Shown piece by piece: positions 1-6,514 of a stretch of DNA of 8,495 nucleotides. The notes beneath the pieces were generated by a model, which worked only from the letters and a program-made list of their open reading frames with translations, made no database searches and had not been told where the DNA came from. The stretch is from Ekhidna sp. GTDB taxonomy: Bacteria > Bacteroidota > Bacteroidia > Cytophagales > Cyclobacteriaceae. The stretch lies in assembly GCA_028821635.1 (NCBI GenBank), contig JAPPDO010000236.1, forward strand, positions 1 to 8,495, written 5' to 3'. The translations under genes were made by a program, and so were the position numbers. How positions within the stretch are numbered: position 1 is the stretch's first letter; each line of letters starts with the position of its first letter.

Positions 1-9
1 ATTATGGCT

Positions 10-40
10 CAAAGGTAAGACGATTATTTAAAGATGCAAA
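10..40 (-). promoter_or_regulatory. Bacteroidota-type promoter pointing left, out of the window
   Basis: Read on the minus strand, positions 40-37 give TTTG and positions 17-10 give TACCTTTG, separated by exactly 19 nt. This matches the primary-sigma promoter pattern known for Bacteroidota (-33 TTTG, -7 TAnnTTTG) at every fixed base. A run of eight A (minus strand, 60-53) sits just upstream and could act as an UP-like element. The start site would fall at roughly positions 2-5, so the gene served lies beyond the left edge. Confidence 0.6.
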
Positions 41-78
41 CATTTTTGCAAGTTTTTTTTATTTTATTCGTCAGCAGT

Positions 79-121
79 GCTGAATAAACGATTAAAGATT
101 TAATCACAAAGGACACACAAA
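79..121 (-). repeat. Dispersed intergenic repeat, left copy (inverted relative to 8369-8411)
   Basis: The reverse complement of 79-121 aligns without gaps to 8369-8411. By hand count 22 of the first 25 bases and 13 of the next 18 are identical. The core is built of short units of the TTTGTGTCC type (reading TTTGTGTGTCCTTTGTG here). It overlaps one end of a perfect 13-nt palindrome at 71-83. It lies between the leftward promoter and the small minus-strand gene and shows no coding potential. It looks like a member of a genome-wide intergenic repeat family; mobility is not shown. Confidence 0.6.
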
Positions 122-201
122 AACCACAGCGCACGCATACTTTCACTTTTTAAGCCCATCTGTAAGAAAAAAAATGCGTTTGTAAACTTTTTAAGGGATG
201 G

Positions 202-456
202 CTAGTTGAGCTTTGGTTTTATGGATTTTACCTTTGGTTTGACTGCTTTTGGGGCAGGCAGCTTTTCTTTTTGTAACGTTTCTTTCAGGTGGTATTTTCT
301 TCGTATCTGATTAATCAGAAAAAGTTTCTGCTGAGTGAAACTTTCAGGATGTATCCGGTTAAAGAGGGTTTCCCACTCAAGAAATTCCTCTTTAGCAGAC
401 TTTCTGAACATCTCAGGATCAATTTTCTTGATTTTCAAATAATCATGAAATTCCAT
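202..456 (-). CDS. Small conserved basic protein of unknown function (84 aa)
   Basis: This minus-strand frame encodes 84 residues from the ATG at 456 to the TAG at 202-204. A TTG three codons further up (465) is possible, but the ATG is preferred because the peptide from there (MEFHDYLKIKKID) looks like the start of small Bacteroidota proteins I recall. The centre is the most gene-like part: residues 36-55 read HPESFTQQKLFLINQIRRKY, which I recall as a recurring block in that family. Residues 1-60 look helical and charged. The tail (about 66-84) is a Lys/Pro-rich, probably disordered stretch that could bind nucleic acid or a membrane surface. There is no signal peptide or membrane segment, so it is probably cytoplasmic. 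It is transcribed divergently from the hydratase gene. No function can be assigned; reality of the gene is fairly sure. Confidence 0.75.
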   Translation of the reverse strand: MEFHDYLKIKKIDPEMFRKSAKEEFLEWETLFNRIHPESFTQQKLFLINQIRRKYHLKETLQKEKLPAPKAVKPKVKSIKPKLN

Positions 457-462
457 AAACTG

Positions 463-470
463 CAAACTTA
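463..470 (-). promoter_or_regulatory. Possible -7 box immediately before the small minus-strand gene
   Basis: On the minus strand this is TAAGTTTG, an exact TAnnTTTG match, ending only 6 nt before the ATG at 456. If used, transcription would begin at or next to the start codon and the mRNA would be leaderless or nearly so. No TTTG is found at the expected -33 position (about 490-493 reads ATCA on that strand), so the call is weak. Confidence 0.3.
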
Positions 471-613
471 ACAGAAGTGATAATTGGATTGATATTTAGC
501 TGATTTTGGGCAGGAAATTGCTCAAAACCGGCTTAAATACGTAGATGACACACATTGCAGCGCAGATTAAAACTTTTACTATCCATAGCAATTTCAAAGC
601 CTTTGTAGAAAAA

Positions 614-636
614 TGACTACCCGCCCGGAGGGGTCA
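614..636. other. GC-rich imperfect hairpin in the divergent intergenic region
   Basis: TGAC (614-617) pairs with GTCA (633-636) and CCC (620-622) with GGG (630-632), with a TA bulge and a 7-nt loop. It stands out against very AT-rich surroundings. Only a short TTTT tract follows (641-644), so it is a poor terminator. It could lie in the hydratase leader or be a remnant; no role can be assigned. Confidence 0.35.
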
Positions 637-697
637 GTTATTTTCAATTAATCAATTTTTGCGCTTTCTTTCAGGTTTTAAAAACCAACTTGACCAA

Positions 698-1486
698 ATG
701 GAATCTTACATTAATCTGAGAACAGACCTCACGGAAGGGATTTTAACCATTACTATTAATCGCGAGAGCAAGCTAAATGCGCTGAACAGGGAGACGCTGC
801 TGGAGCTAAAAGACGTTTTCCAATACGTTCAGGATCACCCAAAGGAAATTCAGGGTGTTATTCTCACCGGCTCCGGTGAAAAGGCGTTTGCGGCCGGTGC
901 GGATATTTCGGAGTTCACACGAATCAATGAAATGAGTGCTAGGAAATTTGCAGAGGAGGGACAGGAAATTTTTCAATCCATTGAAAATAGTCAAACGCCG
1001 GTCGTGGCTGTTATTAACGGTTTTGCTTTAGGCGGCGGTTGTGAGCTGGCAATGGCCGCCCATTTGCGAGTAGCAACGGCAAGCGCAAAGTTTGGTCAGC
1101 CGGAAGCAAATCTGGGTCTGATCCCGGGATACGGAGGAACACAAAGACTAACCCAACTCATTGGTAAAGGAAGGGCTTTTGAGTATCTGATGACTGCTGA
1201 CATGATTTCTGCGGGTCAAGCTTTAGACTGGGGACTTGTGAATTATGTGGAAGCCGACAGGCCGGCCGCACAGGCAAAGGCAATCGAGATACTATCCAAA
1301 ATCATGAAGAAAGCACCCGTAGCAATAGGCTTAGTCATTGATGCGGTGAATGCCCACTTTGAGGATGGAACCGATGGTTATCAGACGGAGGCGAACGGAT
1401 TTGCAAGATGCTTTAATACGCAGGATTTCAAAGAAGGAGTCTCCGCTTTTTTAGAAAAAAGACCCGCCCGTTTTAAAGGTGAGTAA
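698..1486 (+). CDS. Enoyl-CoA hydratase, crotonase family (262 aa)
   Basis: It probably hydrates trans-2-enoyl-CoA to 3-hydroxyacyl-CoA in fatty-acid or butyrate-type metabolism in the cytoplasm. The protein is full length for the family (about 260 aa). The first oxyanion-hole segment is AFAAGADIS (63-71) and the second is GFALGGGCELA (108-118). The two catalytic glutamates of true hydratases are present: Glu116 (in GGCEL) and Glu136 (in FGQPEANLGL), 20 residues apart as are Glu144 and Glu164 of the rat enzyme. The NLGLIPGYGGTQRL block (138-151) is also typical. The ATG at 698 is chosen over an in-frame TTG at 659, since the 13 extra residues have no family resemblance. No Shine-Dalgarno is seen, normal for this phylum. 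The flippase gene starts 3 nt after its stop. Substrate chain length cannot be read from the sequence; a 3-hydroxybutyryl-CoA dehydratase is an alternative. Confidence 0.92.
   Translation: MESYINLRTDLTEGILTITINRESKLNALNRETLLELKDVFQYVQDHPKEIQGVILTGSGEKAFAAGADISEFTRINEMSARKFAEEGQEIFQSIENSQTPVVAVINGFALGGGCELAMAAHLRVATASAKFGQPEANLGLIPGYGGTQRLTQLIGKGRAFEYLMTADMISAGQALDWGLVNYVEADRPAAQAKAIEILSKIMKKAPVAIGLVIDAVNAHFEDGTDGYQTEANGFARCFNTQDFKEGVSAFLEKRPARFKGE
1475..1483 (+). promoter_or_regulatory. Shine-Dalgarno-like site supporting the TTG start of the flippase
   Basis: AAAGGTGAG lies in the last codons of the hydratase gene and ends 6 nt before the TTG at 1490. It is a usable ribosome-binding site in a window where most genes lack one, and it may compensate for the weak start codon. 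Confidence 0.4.
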
Positions 1487-1489
1487 TCG

Positions 1490-2947
1490 TTGTCTTTTCT
1501 CAAAAAACTAGCGGGACAGACGGCGGTTTACGGACTGAGCAGCATTCTAGGGCGGCTGCTTAATTATCTGCTGGTTCCTCTCTACACGACGGCGTTTGCA
1601 CCGGACGAGTATGGTGTTCTTACTGAGTTATATGCTTACGCAGCGTTTCTGAACGTACTATACATCTATGGATTAGAGACCGCCTACTTCCGTTTTTCAA
1701 AGGATGGAGATACTGTTTTTCCTATTGCCTTTAGCAGCATATTCATCAGTTCCCTCCTATTCTCCGGAGTTATCTGGCTGGCTTCTGACTCCATTGCATT
1801 GATTTTAGAATATCCTGAAAAGGGAGCCTGCATAAGATGGCTCTCCTTAATCCTGACCCTTGATGCGATTGTGGCGATCCCATTTGCTCAGCTTCGGAAA
1901 GAAGGTAAGGCGGTAAAATTTGCTGCCTTCAAAATTTCCAACATTGGTGCCAACGTGCTGCTTAATCTTTTTTTTATTGTCTTCTGCCCCCGATTTCTGG
2001 CAGAAAATCCGGCACACTTTTTATCTGCCATCTATGAACCTAAGCTCGGAGTCGGGTATGTCTTCCTTTCCAATCTGGTGGCTAATGCACTATATCTCAT
2101 GTTCTTCATGTCTACTTGGAAGAAGGTCAGGCTTCAGTTTGACAAAATGGAGTGGCTACGCATGATGAATTATGCCTGGCCTGTTTTGATCATTGGTTTT
2201 ACGGGGGTAACAAGCGAAATGCTGAGTAGAATTATTCTAAAACATCGGCTTCCTGAAGGATTTTACCCGGAATATTCAAATCTGGAAATAGTAGGAATCT
2301 TCGGCGCATGTTACAAACTTTCTGTTTTCATGACTTTAGCCGTGCAAGCCTTCAGATATGCTTTTGAACCCTTCTTCTTTAATCGGGCAAAGGATAAAAA
2401 CGCCCCTCAGGTTTTCAGTAAGGTGATGAACTATTTTGTGATCCTTACCTCCTTTTCCTGGTTGGTTTTATGTTTATTTATGCCCTACTACGCCCCAATT
2501 TTTTTAAGACAAGAAAGTTATCTTATTGCCTTAGATGCCGTTCCCTGGTTATTAGGAGGAGGAATGTTTCTAGGCGTTTTTTATAATTTATCACTCTGGT
2601 ATAAGCTCACAGACAAAACACTTTACGGAGCCTACATGAGCCTGACGGGAGCTTTATCTACCCTCTTTTTGAATTGGGTACTGATTCCTGTCTACGGCTA
2701 TTTAGGGAGTGCGTATGCGACATTTTTCAGTTATCTCCTCATGGTGATTATTTCTTACGTGTGGGGCAGAAAGCATTACCCGGTTCCTTACGACCTAGGC
2801 AGTATCATGCTCTACATAATTATATCACTGACCGGAATCATCTTCTGCACGTATTTTGAATATGACATTTTTATCACTATCTGTGTCATATTGACCTTTT
2901 TGCTTTGTGTGTTCATCCTCCAAAAAAAGGATTTTATCGGAAGATAG
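1490..2947 (+). CDS. Polysaccharide/oligosaccharide flippase, Wzx-like, MOP/MATE superfamily (485 aa)
   Basis: This is an inner-membrane protein that probably flips lipid-linked glycan units to the periplasm for surface polysaccharide or LPS synthesis. It is almost wholly hydrophobic, with about 12-14 predicted membrane segments, and its length (485 aa) is usual for the family. The amino end (MSFLKKLAGQTAVYGLSSIL, then GRLLNYLLVPLYT) is the characteristic first amphipathic/TM segment of Bacteroidota flippases. A central block around GIFGACYKLSVFMTLAVQAF and FRYAFEPFFF is also typical. The start is TTG: the family-like sequence begins right there, no ATG fits nearby, and an AAAGGTGAG site precedes it. 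It follows the hydratase by 3 nt, so the two are probably cotranscribed although metabolically unrelated. The transported glycan cannot be told from the sequence. Confidence 0.9.
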   Translation: MSFLKKLAGQTAVYGLSSILGRLLNYLLVPLYTTAFAPDEYGVLTELYAYAAFLNVLYIYGLETAYFRFSKDGDTVFPIAFSSIFISSLLFSGVIWLASDSIALILEYPEKGACIRWLSLILTLDAIVAIPFAQLRKEGKAVKFAAFKISNIGANVLLNLFFIVFCPRFLAENPAHFLSAIYEPKLGVGYVFLSNLVANALYLMFFMSTWKKVRLQFDKMEWLRMMNYAWPVLIIGFTGVTSEMLSRIILKHRLPEGFYPEYSNLEIVGIFGACYKLSVFMTLAVQAFRYAFEPFFFNRAKDKNAPQVFSKVMNYFVILTSFSWLVLCLFMPYYAPIFLRQESYLIALDAVPWLLGGGMFLGVFYNLSLWYKLTDKTLYGAYMSLTGALSTLFLNWVLIPVYGYLGSAYATFFSYLLMVIISYVWGRKHYPVPYDLGSIMLYIIISLTGIIFCTYFEYDIFITICVILTFLLCVFILQKKDFIGR

Positions 2948-3019
2948 AAGAGTATGTGTTTCATTTTAAGAGAGGAAATTTTTCTGACTCCGGCATCGAA
3001 AACAAATGCTTATCGTTAA

Positions 3020-3050
3020 TTTTTCTAATTTTACAATCCTTCTAACTTTT
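3020..3050 (+). promoter_or_regulatory. Weak candidate promoter for the nucleotidyltransferase-EnvC gene set
   Basis: TTTT (3020-3023), 19 nt, then TAACTTTT (3043-3050) match the Bacteroidota pattern TTTG-N19-TAnnTTTG except for the final G of each box. The site sits in the 124-nt gap after the flippase, about 20 nt before the ATG at 3072. Low-complexity AT-rich DNA makes chance matches likely. No convincing terminator is seen in this gap, so read-through from the flippase is also possible. Confidence 0.3.
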
Positions 3051-3071
3051 CAATAAAATAATTCTTTAAAG

Positions 3072-4070
3072 ATGAATCTCATTATCCCGATGGCCGGCAA
3101 AGGAAAACGTTTAAGGCCCCACACGCTCACTGTACCTAAGCCTCTCATTCCCATTGCGGGCAAACCAATCGTTCAGCGACTTGTTGAGGATATTGCAAAA
3201 GTCAGTACTGAAGAGATTAAAAAAATCGGATTTGTGATTCAAGATTTTGAGAAAGGCATTCTCATACAACTAAAGAAGATTGCCGGTTCTGTTGGTGCAG
3301 AAGCCAAATTTTACACTCAGGAGACCGCCGAAGGCACTGCTCACGCTATTGCATGTGCCGGTGAAATATTAGAAAATAAGGTAACGATAGCCTTCTCCGA
3401 CACGCTCTTTCGTGTAGATTTCAAACTGAACCTCCAAGACAATGCGATCATTTGGACAAAAGAAGTAGAAGATCCAAGTGCTTTTGGAGTGGTGAAAACT
3501 AACGAACAGGGAGTCGTCACTGATTTTATAGAGAAGCCGAAAGAATTTGTTTCAGATCAAGCCATCATCGGGATTTATTATTTTAAAAAAGGAGAAGACT
3601 TAAGAGATGAACTGAACCATCTCATTGAGAACAATATTCGGAGCGGTGGTGAATTTCAACTGACCACAGCACTTGAAAATCTGAAAAATAAAGAGACAAA
3701 ATTCACAATAAAGACCGTGAAGGAATGGCTTGACTGCGGTAATGCGAATATCACGGTGGCCTCCAATAGCCGCTATCTGGGCTTTCTGAATGGGCAAGAC
3801 CTTAAAGATTCCTCCGCTCAAATTGAAAACTCGGCAATTATTGAACCCGTCTTTATTGGAGCGAATACAATCATCAAAAGGTCAAGAATTGGGCCTAATG
3901 TCTCTATAGGAGAAGCCTGTGAAATTTTAAATTCAACGATCTCTGACAGCTTAATTCAAAATAACACCACTTTAAATAATATTGATCTGTCAAACTCAAT
4001 GATCGGGAATTACGTTAAATTAAAAGGTCAGCCAAAATCTGTAAGTTTGGGTGATTACTGTGAATGGTAG
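3072..4070 (+). CDS. Sugar-phosphate nucleotidyltransferase with beta-helix C-terminal domain (332 aa)
   Basis: It probably joins a sugar 1-phosphate to an NTP to form an NDP-sugar and pyrophosphate, in the cytoplasm, feeding glycan synthesis. Residues 1 to about 235 form an NTP_transferase fold. The signature loop is GKGKRLRPHT (9-18), followed by the sugar-nucleotide lysine in PKPL (22-25). A QETAEGTAHA segment (83-92) resembles the base-binding QxxxxGTA motif. Likely metal-binding acidic residues are Asp110 (AFSDTLF) and Asp221 (WLDCGN). EKP (154-156) and GIYYF (167-171) are also family-like. From about 245 to 330 the pattern (IENSAIIEPVFIGANTIIKR and after) is hexapeptide-like, a left-handed beta-helix that may give trimerisation or a second binding site. 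The ATG start is clear. The TPR gene begins 7 nt after the stop. Specificity (glucose, mannose or other) is not readable; an RmlA/GalU/GlmU-like role is equally possible. Confidence 0.88.
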   Translation: MNLIIPMAGKGKRLRPHTLTVPKPLIPIAGKPIVQRLVEDIAKVSTEEIKKIGFVIQDFEKGILIQLKKIAGSVGAEAKFYTQETAEGTAHAIACAGEILENKVTIAFSDTLFRVDFKLNLQDNAIIWTKEVEDPSAFGVVKTNEQGVVTDFIEKPKEFVSDQAIIGIYYFKKGEDLRDELNHLIENNIRSGGEFQLTTALENLKNKETKFTIKTVKEWLDCGNANITVASNSRYLGFLNGQDLKDSSAQIENSAIIEPVFIGANTIIKRSRIGPNVSIGEACEILNSTISDSLIQNNTTLNNIDLSNSMIGNYVKLKGQPKSVSLGDYCEW

Positions 4071-4077
4071 ATTTAAG

Positions 4078-5784
4078 ATGCGTTTTTTCGGAATCCTGAT
4101 AATTATTCTTTTTGCTATTAGCTCTTTTTCTCAAAAAAGAGAGAAAGAAAAGTCCGTAATACCTGAAAATCAAAGTGATTCATTGAAGTTAGAAGCAATG
4201 CTCATTGAAGCTGAAAAGCAATTAATCCTCGAAGACTTTGAAAAAGCCCTGAATGGCTTTACCAAAGCCCTTGAGATGAACTCAGAAAGTGCTGCGATCA
4301 ATTTTAAAATTGCTCAGGTGCTTGCAAAAAGTAGAAAAAGTCAAAAGGCGATTCCATACGGATTAAAGGCGATAGCATTAGACCCTGAGAATAAATATTA
4401 TCGGCTCTCATTAGCCCGCATTTACCAGTCGGTAGGTTTTTACATTGAATCTGCAAAGACTTACGAGCACCTGTTGGAATTGTACCCATCCGAAGAGAAT
4501 GCCTTATATGAGCTGGTAGAATTGTATCAAATGACCGGAAAGACGGAAGAAGTACTCACTGTTTTTGATAAAATCGAAAACGAACTGGGGATTAAAGAAG
4601 AAATCATACGAGAAAAGCAGCGTATTTACATCAAAGAAGGGAAGTTTGACAATGTCATACAAGAATATAAAAAATTAATCAACGCATATCCCAATGAATC
4701 CGCTCACAGAATTGAACTTATCAGCTTTTTGATACAAAACAAAAGGCTGGAGGAGGCTTCCAATGAAATAGCAGACTATCAACAATCCGAACCTGCATCC
4801 TCACGAGTTACACTTCTTAAAAGTAAGATTGAATGGATGCAGGGTAATTATGAAGATTCAATGGAACTACTCGAGGAGGCGTTTGAGTCCCCAACCCTTG
4901 ATTTTGAGTCTAAATTTCAGATTTTATCAAACTATTTTTTGTCATCGGTTGCTCAGCCTGAAAAAGCGAAACTTGCCAAGCTAACCCTCAGGCTTGCCAA
5001 GGAATATCCGGAGGAATACAAAGCGCAGGTATTTGTGGCGGATATGCTTTACAGAGAGGGAGAAAAACAGCAATCTTTGTCCTATTATCTGAAAGCCGTC
5101 CATCTGAAACCCGCAAGCTTTTCTGTCTGGCAGAATATACTAAACATTGAAGGTGAGTTAAATCAGACAGATAGTATGATCGTTCACTCGGAGAAGGCCC
5201 TGGAGTACTTCCCAAACCAAGCCTTATTGTACTATTTTGCGGGAACCGGACTGCTCATTAAAAAAGAATTTAAAAAAGCCGTCAGAATGCTTGATATGGG
5301 TAAAAAATATACCGTAGACCCAAACCTTCTGACCGTTTTCTATGGTCAGTTAGGGGATGCATATAACGGATTGAAAGAGACCAAAAAATCGTATGAAGCA
5401 TACGAAAATGCACTTTTGAATGATTATAAAAATGACCATGTCCTAAACAATTACAGTTATTTCCTTTCGCTAGAGGCTAAAAATCTAGATAAAGCACTCA
5501 AAATGTCTACTCAGTTAATAAGCCAGCATCCGGACAATCCTACTTATCTCGACACACACGGATGGGTGCTTTATAGGAGAGGCAATTTTAAAGAATCAAA
5601 AAAATACCTGGAAAAAGCGGTAGCTTTAGATGAGGACGGCACAATCATCGAACATTTTGGTGATGTCCTCTTCCGGCTGGGAAAGACTGAAGAAGCACTT
5701 AGGCAATGGGAAAGAGCAAAAGAAGTCGGAGGAGCCTCCGAGTTTATCAACAGAAAAATTGCAGATCAAAAATTGTATGAATAA
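4078..5784 (+). CDS. Exported tetratricopeptide-repeat protein (568 aa)
   Basis: The amino end MRFFGILIIILFAISSFSQK has a short basic region, a hydrophobic core and a likely signal-peptidase I site after Ser18, so the protein should be periplasmic or surface-linked. Residues about 40-550 form an almost continuous TPR solenoid. Clear units include 47-70 (EDFEKALNGFTKALEMNSE), 84-104 (ending KAIALDPEN), 324-345 (ending KAVHLKPAS), 425-450, 491-519 (HGWVLYRRGNFKESKKYLEKA) and 527-549. The 490-500 segment, TYLDTHGWVLY, resembles a block I recall in Bacteroidota TPR proteins of this locus. Such a solenoid would act as a protein-binding scaffold. The ATG at 4078 is chosen over an in-frame GTG at 4051 because it puts the signal peptide at the terminus. 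The stop overlaps the lipoprotein start by 8 nt, pointing to translational coupling and a joint role. The partner is not shown by sequence. Confidence 0.88.
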   Translation: MRFFGILIIILFAISSFSQKREKEKSVIPENQSDSLKLEAMLIEAEKQLILEDFEKALNGFTKALEMNSESAAINFKIAQVLAKSRKSQKAIPYGLKAIALDPENKYYRLSLARIYQSVGFYIESAKTYEHLLELYPSEENALYELVELYQMTGKTEEVLTVFDKIENELGIKEEIIREKQRIYIKEGKFDNVIQEYKKLINAYPNESAHRIELISFLIQNKRLEEASNEIADYQQSEPASSRVTLLKSKIEWMQGNYEDSMELLEEAFESPTLDFESKFQILSNYFLSSVAQPEKAKLAKLTLRLAKEYPEEYKAQVFVADMLYREGEKQQSLSYYLKAVHLKPASFSVWQNILNIEGELNQTDSMIVHSEKALEYFPNQALLYYFAGTGLLIKKEFKKAVRMLDMGKKYTVDPNLLTVFYGQLGDAYNGLKETKKSYEAYENALLNDYKNDHVLNNYSYFLSLEAKNLDKALKMSTQLISQHPDNPTYLDTHGWVLYRRGNFKESKKYLEKAVALDEDGTIIEHFGDVLFRLGKTEEALRQWERAKEVGGASEFINRKIADQKLYE

Positions 5785-6514
5785 ACTGCTTTTTTGGCTT
5801 CTTTTACTCGGATTCCTCTTGTCCTCATGCAATAGACAAATAGGAGCAATAGTTGCGAAGAGAGATAAACTGGAAGTAATCAATCCGGACTTTGAGTTCA
5901 TGTCTGCCAAAGCCAGATTCAGATTTGATAATGGCGGGAAAAAAGTGTCTGCAACCGCCAATTTCCGGTTTAAAAAAGATAGCATCATCTGGATTTCTAT
6001 CTCCGGCCTTGGACTCGAAGCAGCTAGGATTTTAATAGACGATAAAAACGTGAGAGTGATTGACAGACTTAATAAACAATATCACGAATACACCTTTGAA
6101 GAAATCTCCGATCTATATGACTTTGATTTCAGCTTTAATATCATCCAATCCGTCTTGCTGGGAAATCTTATTGAACCATACAAAAGACAAAAACTGGATA
6201 AAAATGAACATCATTATCGCTACGTCGCATCAAAAGGAACTTATTTGTTTACCAACTTTATCGGCTCCGGAACCATGAAAGTGGAAAAGGTGACAGCTTT
6301 GGACAAAGTGACAAAAAACACGATTTCAGTAAATTACAGTGATTTTGTTTCGGTTGAAGACCAGATCTTTCCAAATGAGATCAGTGCAATAATTGACTAT
6401 GAGGCAGAGAAAAAGTCAAATGCAAAAATCAGTATCAGCTACCACAAAATGCAGATTGAACCCGAACCGCTCAAGCTCCCTTACTCGGCTCCGGTCAGAT
6501 ATGAGCGGAATTAG
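5777..6514 (+). CDS. DUF4292 family lipoprotein (245 aa)
   Basis: The protein begins MNKLLFWLLLLGFLLSSC, a lipoprotein signal with lipobox LSSC and lipidated Cys18; Asn19 follows, not Asp, so outer-membrane sorting is plausible. The body fits the Bacteroidota-specific DUF4292 family as I recall it: residues 43-69 (SAKARFRF and NFRFKKDSI), the IIWISISGLGLEAARI block (70-85), DRLNKQY (96-102), and DFSFNIIQSVLLGN (117-130). The family is thought to have a LolA/LppX-like half-barrel fold that can hold a hydrophobic ligand; that fold link is family knowledge, not seen here. The ATG at 5777 is chosen because it gives the lipoprotein signal; longer in-frame starts run inside the TPR gene. It overlaps the TPR gene by 8 nt and the EnvC-like gene by 14 nt. 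The biochemical function is unknown. Confidence 0.87.
   Translation: MNKLLFWLLLLGFLLSSCNRQIGAIVAKRDKLEVINPDFEFMSAKARFRFDNGGKKVSATANFRFKKDSIIWISISGLGLEAARILIDDKNVRVIDRLNKQYHEYTFEEISDLYDFDFSFNIIQSVLLGNLIEPYKRQKLDKNEHHYRYVASKGTYLFTNFIGSGTMKVEKVTALDKVTKNTISVNYSDFVSVEDQIFPNEISAIIDYEAEKKSNAKISISYHKMQIEPEPLKLPYSAPVRYERN

Noticed and set aside
35..60. Intrinsic terminator on the plus strand (TGCAAA/TTTGCA stem followed by T8)
   Set aside because: The stem is only 6 bp and AT-rich, and the same bases are better explained as the -33 box and A tract of the leftward promoter; it cannot be fully excluded.
289..471. Plus-strand 60-codon frame
   Set aside because: It is the antisense of the small conserved minus-strand gene, whose protein is much more gene-like.
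4051..4077. GTG start for the TPR protein
   Set aside because: It would put nine polar residues before the signal peptide and overlap the upstream gene; the ATG at 4078 fits better.
5630..5776. Longer start for the DUF4292 lipoprotein
   Set aside because: The extra 49 residues overlap the TPR gene and would bury the lipoprotein signal inside the protein.
5626..5988. Minus-strand 120-codon frame
   Set aside because: It is antisense to the TPR and DUF4292 genes, both of which are well supported.
6393..6500. Longer start for the EnvC-like protein
   Set aside because: The extra 36 residues overlap the DUF4292 gene and would displace the signal peptide from the terminus.
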